This document shows positions 27,840 through 35,944 of a stretch of DNA of 64,000 nt, piece after piece. The translations under genes and the position numbers were made by a program. The stretch spans positions 62,001 through 126,000 of the forward strand of contig NZ_CP182485.1 of assembly GCF_048282545.1 (NCBI RefSeq), written 5' to 3'. Numbering within the stretch: the first letter of the stretch is position 1; every line of letters starts with the position of its first letter. The DNA comes from Opacimonas immobilis (GTDB lineage Bacteria; Pseudomonadota; Gammaproteobacteria; Enterobacterales; Alteromonadaceae). The notes under the pieces were generated by a model, which was not told the DNA's origin, did not search any database, and was given only the letters and a program-made list of their open reading frames with translations.

Positions 27840-30611
27840 TTAAAGCGCCTCAATCGTCGCCTTTTGCTCTTCTAATTTAGAGAGCTGCATTTGCATATCA
27901 GCGAGCTTTTCACGCTCTTTGGCAATGACTGACTCTGGGGCTTTCGCCACAAAGCCTTGATTGTTAAGCTTGCCTTCGGTACGGGCCATATCTTTTGATA
28001 ATTTATCCACCGCTTTGGCAATACGCGCTAACTCCGCTTCTTTATCAATCAAGCCCGCCATTGGGATCATGACTTCCATCTCACCCACTAAGGCTGTGGC
28101 AGATGCTGGGCCTTTATCGCCGGCTTCAAGTACTGTCACAGAGCCCAAACGCGCTAACCTAGTCAATACAGCTTGGGTAGCTGCTAAGCGACGTGCATCC
28201 TCTGCACTGACATTTTTCAGCAATACATCCAATGGCTTGCTCGGTGCAATATCCATCTCACCACGAATATTACGCACGCCGACAATCACTTGCTTGAGCC
28301 ATTCGATGTCACCAGAGGCCTGAGCATTTGTTTTGGCTTCATCAAACTGAACAAACGGCTGCACCATAATACTGGTATCAGTCGCATCAATCGCCGTTAA
28401 TGGTGCCACTCGCTGCCAAATCGTATCAGTAATAAATGGCATGATTGGGTGCGCTAGACGCAACAATTGCTCGAGCGTATTGATCAGTGTATGGCGCGTG
28501 CCGCGTTTTTGCGCGTCAGTGGTTTCATCAGACTGCAATACCGGCTTAGATAATTCTAAGTACCAATCACAGAACTGATTCCACGTAAATTCATAAATCG
28601 CCTGCGCCGCTAAATCGAAGCGATACTCGCCCATTGCTTTGGTCACATCCGCGACCGTGTGCTGGAAGCGATCGATGATCCACTCATCGGCTAATGAAAG
28701 TGATAACTCGCCCCCATCCTTACCTGTGTCAAATTCTTCAGTGTTCATCAACACAAAGCGAGACGCATTCCAAATCTTGTTACAGAAATTGCGATAACCC
28801 TCTACGCGCCCCATATCAAAGTTGATATCGCGTGAGGTCGACGCCATCGCGGCAAAGGTAAAACGCAGTGCGTCTGTACCATAGGCATTAATGCCTTCAG
28901 GGAATTGCTTACGAGTGTTCTTTTCAATCTTGGCAGCTAACTTTGGCTGCATCATGCCGCCTGTGCGTTTGGTCACTAATGGCTCAAGTTCAATACCATC
29001 GATCAAATCAATAGGGTCAAGAACATTCCCTTTCGATTTTGACATCTTATCACCGTTTTCATCGCGGATCAGACCAGTAATGTAAATCTCTTTAAAGGGG
29101 ATCTTGCCTGTGAACTTTTTGGTCATCATGATCATACGGGCAACCCAGAAGAAAATGATGTCAAAGCCAGTCACCAATACCGATGACGGCACAAACTTGT
29201 CTAATTCAGGCGTTTTATCTGGCCAACCCATGGTCGCAAAGGGCCACAATGCTGATGAGAACCAGGTATCCAATACATCTTCATCTTGTCTCAGGGCCGT
29301 TGGCACTGGAATATTGTGCTTTTCACGGACTTCAGCTTCTGAACGGCCCACATAGACATTACCCGCATCGTCATACCATGCAGGAATGCGGTGTCCCCAC
29401 CATAGCTGGCGGCTGATACACCAGTCTTGAATATTGTGCATCCACTGATAGTAAGTCTTTGACCAGTTTTCTGGAACAAACTTAATTTCACCAGTTTCCA
29501 CCGCTTCAATCGCAGGCTTGGCTAATGACTCTACGGCGACATACCATTGATCGGTTAAGTAAGGTTCGATGACTGCACCGGTGCGATCACCGCGCGGCAC
29601 TTTAAGCGTATGGTCTTCGACTTTGACCAACACGCCTTGCGCATCTAAATCCGCCACGATTTGCTTACGCGCATCAAAACGGTCTAGACCGCGATAGGCT
29701 TCAGGCGCATTGTCATTGATTTTGGCATCGTCGGTTAGGATATTGATCATCGGCAAGTCGTGACGCTTACCCATGTCGTAGTCATTAAAATCGTGCGCTG
29801 GGGTGATTTTGACACAGCCGGTACCAAACTCCGCATCGACATAGTCATCTGCAATGACCGGGATAAGACGGCCAGTGAGTGGTAATTTAATTTCTTTACC
29901 AATCAGTGACTGATAGCGCTCATCTTCTGGATGCACAGCAACGGCAGTATCCCCTAGCATGGTTTCTGGACGCGTGGTTGCAACCACTAATTCGCCTGAG
30001 CCATCCGCAAGTGGATAGCGCAAGTGCCACATGAAGCCGGCTTCTTCTTCGTTTAGCACTTCAAGATCAGATACTGCGGTATGCAGCACTGGGTCCCAGT
30101 TCACAAGGCGCTTACCCCGATAAATCAAGCCTTCTTCATGCAGTTGTACAAAGACTTCTTGTACCGCATTGGATAAATCATCATCCATAGTAAACGCTTC
30201 GCGCGTCCAATCGGGGGAGGTACCCAAACGGCGCATCTGCTGGGTAATAGTCCCACCAGATTCAGCTTTCCACTCCCAGATTTTGCTGACAAAGTCTTCA
30301 CGACCTAAGTCATGACGGGTTAATCCTTTGGCATTGAGCTGGCGCTCAACGACCATTTGCGTTGCGATACCCGCATGGTCAGTACCACACTGCCATAATG
30401 TGTCGTTGCCTTTCATGCGATTATAACGAATTAATGCATCCATGATGGTGTGCTGAAAAGCGTGTCCCATATGCAGTGAGCCAGTTACGTTTGGCGGTGG
30501 TAACAAAATACAGTACGGTTCGCCTGTACCGGATGCTTTGAAGTAACCTTTTTCTTCCCACGCTTGATAACAAGCTTGCTCAATTGAATGCGGATTAAAT
30601 GTTTTATCCAT
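27840..30611 (-). CDS. valS: Valyl-tRNA synthetase
   Basis: Charges tRNA-Val and edits threonine mischarging. The start is the ATG at 30611 (MDKTFNPHSIEQ), preceded by GAGAG; a longer frame reaching 30698 would overlap holC and is not used. The 923-residue class I enzyme has the HIGH equivalent in PPPNVTGSLHMGHA, the CP1 editing domain, KMSKSKGN (about residue 525) and the C-terminal coiled-coil arm (about 855-923). It is the last gene of the pepA-holC-valS unit, conserved in enterobacteria. Confidence 0.97.
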   Translation of the reverse strand: MDKTFNPHSIEQACYQAWEEKGYFKASGTGEPYCILLPPPNVTGSLHMGHAFQHTIMDALIRYNRMKGNDTLWQCGTDHAGIATQMVVERQLNAKGLTRHDLGREDFVSKIWEWKAESGGTITQQMRRLGTSPDWTREAFTMDDDLSNAVQEVFVQLHEEGLIYRGKRLVNWDPVLHTAVSDLEVLNEEEAGFMWHLRYPLADGSGELVVATTRPETMLGDTAVAVHPEDERYQSLIGKEIKLPLTGRLIPVIADDYVDAEFGTGCVKITPAHDFNDYDMGKRHDLPMINILTDDAKINDNAPEAYRGLDRFDARKQIVADLDAQGVLVKVEDHTLKVPRGDRTGAVIEPYLTDQWYVAVESLAKPAIEAVETGEIKFVPENWSKTYYQWMHNIQDWCISRQLWWGHRIPAWYDDAGNVYVGRSEAEVREKHNIPVPTALRQDEDVLDTWFSSALWPFATMGWPDKTPELDKFVPSSVLVTGFDIIFFWVARMIMMTKKFTGKIPFKEIYITGLIRDENGDKMSKSKGNVLDPIDLIDGIELEPLVTKRTGGMMQPKLAAKIEKNTRKQFPEGINAYGTDALRFTFAAMASTSRDINFDMGRVEGYRNFCNKIWNASRFVLMNTEEFDTGKDGGELSLSLADEWIIDRFQHTVADVTKAMGEYRFDLAAQAIYEFTWNQFCDWYLELSKPVLQSDETTDAQKRGTRHTLINTLEQLLRLAHPIMPFITDTIWQRVAPLTAIDATDTSIMVQPFVQFDEAKTNAQASGDIEWLKQVIVGVRNIRGEMDIAPSKPLDVLLKNVSAEDARRLAATQAVLTRLARLGSVTVLEAGDKGPASATALVGEMEVMIPMAGLIDKEAELARIAKAVDKLSKDMARTEGKLNNQGFVAKAPESVIAKEREKLADMQMQLSKLEEQKATIEAL

Positions 30612-30657
30612 GCTGTCTCTCAAAAAATTTGGTACATTGTTTTGCTTGATGTCGACA

Positions 30658-31101
30658 CTATTGGACGATATCACTGGCCTTGGCAAATTGCATCTCACAA
30701 CCGGCTAATTTGCACTGCTTATAGCGCTCACGTGCTGCGGGTTTAAGAGCTTCATCAACAGGCACAAAATCATAAATGGTTTGATACCGATTGGGTTGCG
30801 GTATCTCTTGGGCGGATAAGTTTACCACAATACTGCGTAGGGCGGACTGTTTTGGCCAAGTAATTTCGACCAATGCGCCTCCTTTAGGGCCTTCTCCAGC
30901 AAGATTATGAGCAATGAATCGCTCAGCAGGCAGTTGCCACAACAATTCATCAAACGTCTCGGCTTGGGCTTTATCCGCGCAAAGGACTGAAAGGCGTTGA
31001 TTATTACTGTAACATTGGGCTACAAGATAACACGCAAACGCCTGCAAATCAGAGGCAGGCGTTGCGGTATCTTCTAATTGATAAAAAATCGCTTGGGTCA
31101 T
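30658..31101 (-). CDS. holC: DNA polymerase III chi subunit
   Basis: Clamp-loader accessory protein that links the replicase to single-strand binding protein. The 147-residue product shows the family opening (AIFYQLED), CYLVAQCY, the LLWQLPAERFIAHN segment and the RYKQCKLAG C-terminal region. It sits 12 bases after pepA and 46 bases before valS, the same order as in E. coli, and this supports the call for a fast-evolving protein. Confidence 0.9.
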   Translation of the reverse strand: MTQAIFYQLEDTATPASDLQAFACYLVAQCYSNNQRLSVLCADKAQAETFDELLWQLPAERFIAHNLAGEGPKGGALVEITWPKQSALRSIVVNLSAQEIPQPNRYQTIYDFVPVDEALKPAARERYKQCKLAGCEMQFAKASDIVQ

Positions 31102-31113
31102 ATTACTCTGCTA

Positions 31114-32619
31114 TTACTCTTCTGTGCTGATACCAGCGCGATTGAGTAAGAACTGAGTAAGCATGCTCACCGGACGACCTGTTGCTCCTTTGTTTTTACC
31201 ACTGTTCCACGCTGTACCCGCAATGTCTAAGTGAGCCCAGTTGTACTTTTTAGTGAAGCGCGACAAAAACGCACCAGCAGTAATCGTCCCTGCTGCACGC
31301 CCACCAAGGTTTGTCATATCGGCAAATGGCGAATCCAATAATGGCTGATATTCGTCCCACAACGGCAAACGCCATGCTCGGTCAGAGGCTTGCTCAGATG
31401 CATTCAATAATTCATGTGCTAATGGGTTATGCGTTGACATCAAGCCCGTTGCATGATGCCCTAAGGCAATAATACACGCACCGGTTAAGGTCGCAATATC
31501 CACCACACATTCTGGCTCGTAGCGCTCGACATAAGTCAGGGCGTCACATAACACCAAACGACCCTCTGCATCCGTATTGAGTACTTCAACGGTTTGTCCC
31601 GACATAGTGGTCAAAATATCGCCTGGACGATATGCTTTGCCATCAGGCATGTTTTCACAGCCTGCCATGACTCCTATGACATTGAGCGGCAAGTTTAGTT
31701 CGGCAACAGCGCGCATTACACCTAACACTGTCGCGGCACCGCCCATATCGTATTTCATTTCATCCATGCCAGCACCAGGCTTAATCGAAATACCGCCTGA
31801 GTCAAAAGTAAGTCCTTTACCGACTAACACGATTGGCGCTTCGTCTTCGTCGCCACCGCGATGTTCAATAATACTCATCATGGATTCGTTTTCAGAGCCA
31901 CGTCCCACGGCGAGATAACTGTTCATCTTCAGCTCGGCCATTTGCGCTTCATCAACCACGCTGACACTCAAATGATTAAATTCTTTTTGTAAAAGTTGAG
32001 CTTGCTCCCATAAGTATGCAGGATTACAAATATTAGGTGGCATGTTCGCAACATCACGAGTGGACTTTATGCCAGAAGCAATGGCTACACCGTGCTCAAT
32101 AGCACGCTCCCCTGCAGAGAGTTCTTTGCGGGTCGGTACGTTAAACGTGAGCTTGCGCAACGGGCGACGCGGCTCCCCTTTTTTGGTTTTTAATTGTAAA
32201 AACGTATATAAATTATGCTGTGTCGCTTCGACTGCATGGCGTACTTTCCAATAAATATCACGACCTTTTACGTGAAGTTCTGGAAGAAAGCACACCGCTT
32301 CCATAGAGCCCGTTTCATTTAGTGTTTTAATCGTTTTGGCGATGATATCTTTATATTGGCGTTCGTCTAACTCACGTTCTTTACCGCACCCCACTAATAA
32401 CACACGCTCACTGAGCACGTTTGGGACATGGTGTAATAACAACATCTGGCCTGCTTTGCCTTCCAGATCTCCGCGACGCAGAAGACCGCTGATATATCCT
32501 TCGCTGATTTCGTCAAGTTGTTCGGCGACGGCTGAAAGTCGACGTGGTTCGTAAACGCCGACAACGATACAAGCGCTTCTTTGTTTCTCAGGACTACCAC
32601 TTTTAACACTAAATTCCAT
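31114..32619 (-). CDS. pepA: Leucyl aminopeptidase (PepA), M17 family
   Basis: Two-metal hexameric aminopeptidase; in E. coli it also binds DNA as an accessory factor in Xer recombination and carAB control. The ATG at 32619 with AGGA upstream gives 501 residues. The zinc and catalytic segments are VGKGLTFDSGGISIKP, KYDMGGAA and NTDAEGRLVL with the catalytic Arg. It reads divergently from lptF across a 95-base gap, the same arrangement as in E. coli. Confidence 0.96.
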   Translation of the reverse strand: MEFSVKSGSPEKQRSACIVVGVYEPRRLSAVAEQLDEISEGYISGLLRRGDLEGKAGQMLLLHHVPNVLSERVLLVGCGKERELDERQYKDIIAKTIKTLNETGSMEAVCFLPELHVKGRDIYWKVRHAVEATQHNLYTFLQLKTKKGEPRRPLRKLTFNVPTRKELSAGERAIEHGVAIASGIKSTRDVANMPPNICNPAYLWEQAQLLQKEFNHLSVSVVDEAQMAELKMNSYLAVGRGSENESMMSIIEHRGGDEDEAPIVLVGKGLTFDSGGISIKPGAGMDEMKYDMGGAATVLGVMRAVAELNLPLNVIGVMAGCENMPDGKAYRPGDILTTMSGQTVEVLNTDAEGRLVLCDALTYVERYEPECVVDIATLTGACIIALGHHATGLMSTHNPLAHELLNASEQASDRAWRLPLWDEYQPLLDSPFADMTNLGGRAAGTITAGAFLSRFTKKYNWAHLDIAGTAWNSGKNKGATGRPVSMLTQFLLNRAGISTEE

Positions 32620-32714
32620 GCACAATTCCTAATAAAAACTTGATTAAAACTCTAGTTTACTTAAAAATTCAACTTTCGCCATAGAAATTCGCACTTTTGT
32701 TGAGTCCATTCACC

Positions 32715-33815
32715 ATGATTATTTTTCGCTACCTGTTGAAAGAAACGCTCAAATCACAAGTAGCGATATTCTTGATCTTAATGGCTATTTTCATCACTTT
32801 GCGCTTTGTTCGTGTGTTGGGAGATGCCACCGATGGTGAAATCCCTGCGAATCTGGTGATTGGCTTTTTATCTCTGTATTCTCCAGTGTTGGCCTCGTTA
32901 ATTTTGCCGATCAGTTTTTTCTTGGGGATTATGATAGCGCATGGTCGCCTATATGTTGATTCAGAGATGACCGTCTTACGAGCGTGTGGGGTATCGGAGT
33001 GGTATGTGACACGCGTAACCTTGTTCCTCTCTTTATTACTTGGTTTGGTGACAGCAAGCGTGACCATGGTTGCTGCACCACTAGCCGTAGAACAGGAATA
33101 TCAGTTGCGTGAGCAAGCCGGTGCCAAATCAGGCATCGCAGCAATTATCCCTGGGCGCTTTCAACAAACCGGCTCATCAGATGTCGTGATATTTGTGCAT
33201 GATGTAGATACTTCTGAGAACCAATTGCGCAAAATATTTTTATCGAGCGTAAACACTCAAACAGATGAAACCATACAACTGGTATATGCCGAATCAGGCG
33301 ATATTGAAGTCCTATCCGACGGAACACAACTCCTCACGCTTTATAATGGCCAGCAAACTATTGGTGAACTTGGCACAAAAGCCTATCAGTCAATTGCGTT
33401 TGATACTTATCGAATCCAAGTTGGAGAGCGCCAACCGGATCAAGTTCGACGCAAAATTGCCGCCGCCCCCACCGTTACATTACTCGGCAACTCGGAACCG
33501 GCTGCTGTCGCTGAATGGCAATGGCGATTAGCGATCCCTCTTTCATTACCTTTTTTGACGTTGCTTGCGGTGCCATTGAGCTCGGTCAACCCTAGACAAG
33601 GTCGGTTTGGTAAATTGCTCCCGGGCATATTACTGTACTTGGGATATTTTTTATTGCTGATGTCGGCCCGACGCGCTTTGGAGGACGGTAAATTACCCGA
33701 GCAAGTCGGCCTGTGGTGGGTACATGGGATTATACTCTTGATTGGTTTTGTGTTGATTTCACGACAACGCAGTACCGGCGTAAAGGTGCGTAAAATCATT
33801 AAAGGAGCCAAATAA
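32715..33815 (+). CDS. lptF: LPS export ABC transporter permease LptF
   Basis: Inner-membrane half of the LptB2FG machine that pulls lipopolysaccharide out of the membrane and up the Lpt bridge. I start at the ATG at 32715 (MIIFRYLLKETLKSQ), collinear with E. coli LptF; the in-frame TTG at 32697 is less likely. The 366-residue protein has three N-terminal helices, a periplasmic beta-jellyroll (about 125-265) and three C-terminal helices. lptG follows at two bases. Confidence 0.95.
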   Translation: MIIFRYLLKETLKSQVAIFLILMAIFITLRFVRVLGDATDGEIPANLVIGFLSLYSPVLASLILPISFFLGIMIAHGRLYVDSEMTVLRACGVSEWYVTRVTLFLSLLLGLVTASVTMVAAPLAVEQEYQLREQAGAKSGIAAIIPGRFQQTGSSDVVIFVHDVDTSENQLRKIFLSSVNTQTDETIQLVYAESGDIEVLSDGTQLLTLYNGQQTIGELGTKAYQSIAFDTYRIQVGERQPDQVRRKIAAAPTVTLLGNSEPAAVAEWQWRLAIPLSLPFLTLLAVPLSSVNPRQGRFGKLLPGILLYLGYFLLLMSARRALEDGKLPEQVGLWWVHGIILLIGFVLISRQRSTGVKVRKIIKGAK

Positions 33816-33817
33816 TC

Positions 33818-34882
33818 ATGTTTTCGATCATTGATATCTACATCGCTCGCACTTTACTTGGCACTGTATTTGTGACATTGACGACGCTTATCGGACTGAG
33901 TTCATTAATTAAATTTGTTGAGCAGTTGCGCAAAGTTGGCGAAGGCGATTATGACTTGGTCGTGGCGGGAGTTTTTGTCTTGTATAGTATTCCTCGTGAC
34001 TTAGAGCAATTTTTTCCTATGGCAACTCTCATTGGTGGCTTAATCGGTATGGGCGTACTGGCCAGTAATTCTGAACTCGTTGTGATGCAAGCCGCAGGCA
34101 TGAGTAAATGGAAAATCATTCAATCGGCAATGAAATGTGCCGTTGTGATGGTGCTGGTTATTCTCTTAATTGGAGAGTTCTTAACGCCTGCAAGTGAAAC
34201 AAAAGCAAAACAAATCCGCAATGAAGCGCTGTCAAAAGGACAGATATTCACCGGGAATAAAGCGGCTTGGACGAAGGATGGCGCCGATTTTGTCCAAATT
34301 GGTAGTGTATTTAATCAAAGCGCTTTAGGCGATGTGACCTTGTACAAGTTTGATGAATCGCTTTCTTTACAACAGATCATTCGTGCTCAACGTGCTGACT
34401 TTGTTGAAGATTCTTGGGCCTTGCAAGATGTTCAAATTACGTATTTTAACGCCAATTCAGTGAGCACTAATCAAGTCTCGTTACTCGAATGGAAAGCCGG
34501 CCTCACGCCGGATAAATTAAGTGTTGCGACAGTCAAACCTGAAGCACTATCAATTCGAGGACTAGCGGGATACGTTGAGTATTTGGAAAATAACCAACAA
34601 GATGCCAAACGCTATGAATTAGCCATGTGGCGCAAAATCATTCAACCAATTTCGGTATGTGTGATGCTACTGATGGCATTCTCGTTTATTTTTGGACCGT
34701 TGCGCTCGAGCTCTATGGGATCACGCATTATTCTTGGCACTTTGACAGGATTTGGCTTTTTTATCGCGAATGAGGTGTTTGGCCCATTTGCTTTGGTATA
34801 CAGTATTCCAGCTTTTTGGGGTGCATTATTACCTTCGATGTTATTTACCGGGATAGCTTTAATACTGTTGCGCAGGCAGTAA
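33818..34882 (+). CDS. lptG: LPS export ABC transporter permease LptG
   Basis: Partner of LptF in LPS extraction. The 354 residues have the same six-helix plan with a periplasmic domain (about 125-270), and the IKFVEQLRKVGEGDYD, ELVVMQAAGMSKWKI and SFIFGPLRSSSMG blocks of the family. AAAGGAG lies seven bases ahead of its ATG. Ends seven bases from the convergent RDD gene. Confidence 0.96.
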   Translation: MFSIIDIYIARTLLGTVFVTLTTLIGLSSLIKFVEQLRKVGEGDYDLVVAGVFVLYSIPRDLEQFFPMATLIGGLIGMGVLASNSELVVMQAAGMSKWKIIQSAMKCAVVMVLVILLIGEFLTPASETKAKQIRNEALSKGQIFTGNKAAWTKDGADFVQIGSVFNQSALGDVTLYKFDESLSLQQIIRAQRADFVEDSWALQDVQITYFNANSVSTNQVSLLEWKAGLTPDKLSVATVKPEALSIRGLAGYVEYLENNQQDAKRYELAMWRKIIQPISVCVMLLMAFSFIFGPLRSSSMGSRIILGTLTGFGFFIANEVFGPFALVYSIPAFWGALLPSMLFTGIALILLRRQ

Positions 34883-34888
34883 ACCCGT

Positions 34889-35404
34889 TTATCGCCAATT
34901 CTTATGGTCGTTGGCCGATTTAGTTAATACCAGCATTTCGGTTTGCGATGCGCGATCTTGCAATGCAAGCTTCTGCTTGCGGTCAAACAAGCATAATAAA
35001 GTTCCTAAGCCCAGGAGTGACGTGAATAATCGCACCCATAAACGTAATAGGGTAACGGGTTCCTCACTCGTGCTATACAAACGCAAACGCCAAGCACGCA
35101 TGCCAATCGTTTGACCGCCTTTTACCCAAAACCACATAAAAAAACCTATCACCCAGCTGACCGTCCAAATAGTAAAAAACACCTTATAGGTAACCGAAGA
35201 TGTTGATAATTCGGTCAGTTCGGTAAATTCTTGACCATACCAGCCAAGCTTGAATCCAAGTAAGGCTAGTAGGGTAAAAACGATGGCCGCAATCATGAAT
35301 ACCGCCGTCGCTACTAAGCTGTCATACACCATGGCGGCTAGCCGGCGCAAGAAACCAGCGCGTGGGAAATCATCGATATTTAAAGGTGAATCACTGTTGC
35401 TCAT
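34889..35404 (-). CDS. RDD family membrane protein
   Basis: Small integral membrane protein of the RDD family, 171 residues. It has the N-terminal Arg (FLRRLAAMVYDSL, where the family name residues R and D are seen) and three membrane helices (about 28-52, 78-98, 120-138). GGQTIGMRAWRLRL is the usual RDD middle motif. No function is established for most members; some are linked to ion exchange. Confidence 0.85.
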   Translation of the reverse strand: MSNSDSPLNIDDFPRAGFLRRLAAMVYDSLVATAVFMIAAIVFTLLALLGFKLGWYGQEFTELTELSTSSVTYKVFFTIWTVSWVIGFFMWFWVKGGQTIGMRAWRLRLYSTSEEPVTLLRLWVRLFTSLLGLGTLLCLFDRKQKLALQDRASQTEMLVLTKSANDHKNWR

Positions 35405-35448
35405 AATGTTGGTATTGGATTTTTTTTTGCTAGTTTACAACAAAATAC

Positions 35449-35476
35449 TTGCGTGTGCAGATTCGATCGCTATAAT
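35449..35476 (+). promoter_or_regulatory. Promoter of the tRNA-Leu gene
   Basis: TTGCGT (35449-35454) and a consensus TATAAT (35471-35476) with a 16-base spacer, about 35 bases upstream of the tRNA. Confidence 0.7.
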
Positions 35477-35510
35477 TCACGCACCAATTCGGTAAATCCA
35501 TATTTTCAGT

Positions 35511-35597
35511 GCCAGAGTGGCGGAATTGGTAGACGCAGCGGATTCAAAATCCGCCGCCCGTGAGGGTGTGCCGGTTCAAGTCCGGCCTCTGGTACCA
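35511..35597 (+). tRNA. tRNA-Leu (anticodon CAA)
   Basis: An 87-base cloverleaf of type II (long variable arm). GCCAGAG at 35511 pairs with CTCTGGT at 35587-35593, followed by A and an encoded CCA. The anticodon arm is GCGGA-TTCAAAA-TCCGC with CAA at the anticodon, reading UUG. The T arm CCGGTTCAAGTCCGG is standard. Confidence 0.96.
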
Positions 35598-35610
35598 CTA
35601 CACTATTTCA

Positions 35611-35850
35611 TTACGATCCCTTTGCTTTGCCTGCTGGCATTAACTACACCTTGTTTGCCTAAACGGGGCAACTGTATTTAAACGAGTTACAATTATACTA
35701 CTACAAAGCACGTATATATCATCCAAAGTGAGGGGCTTTCTGCAAACTGACCCTGTGGGTTATTAAGATCAGATGAATCATTATGCCTATGTGCATAATG
35801 ATCCGATTAATGCTACAGACCCATCAGGTAAAGTTACTAAACTATTAAAA
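35611..35850 (+). pseudogene. Degenerate fragment of an RHS-repeat protein core
   Basis: Reading the plus strand in two frames gives pieces of the RHS core: TGQLYLNELQLYYYKARIYHPK (given here in parts: TGQLYLNEL, LYYYKARIYHPK), then LQTDPVGY, then DQMNHYAYVHNDPIN and ATDPSGK. This follows the usual order of the RHS toxin-cage tip. Three stops break it: TAA before TGQ, TGA after HPK, and TAA where the family has Glu in VGYEDQMN. A one-base loss near 35740 shifts frame between HPK and LQTDP. No RHS gene body, toxin or immunity gene is next to it, so this is a relic just after the tRNA. Confidence 0.8.
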
Positions 35851-35900
35851 ACTGCTTGTGTAATCCCTCATCGGCAATATAAAAATGAATACTCAATACA

Positions 35901-35928
35901 AAAAAAGCGCCAATTCGGCGCTTTTTTA
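35901..35928. terminator. Terminator of the TonB-receptor gene
   Basis: GCGCC-AATTC-GGCGC with six A before and seven T after; symmetrical, so active for leftward transcripts of the receptor gene that ends at 35945. Confidence 0.85.
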
Positions 35929-35944
35929 TTAAGTACATTGATTC

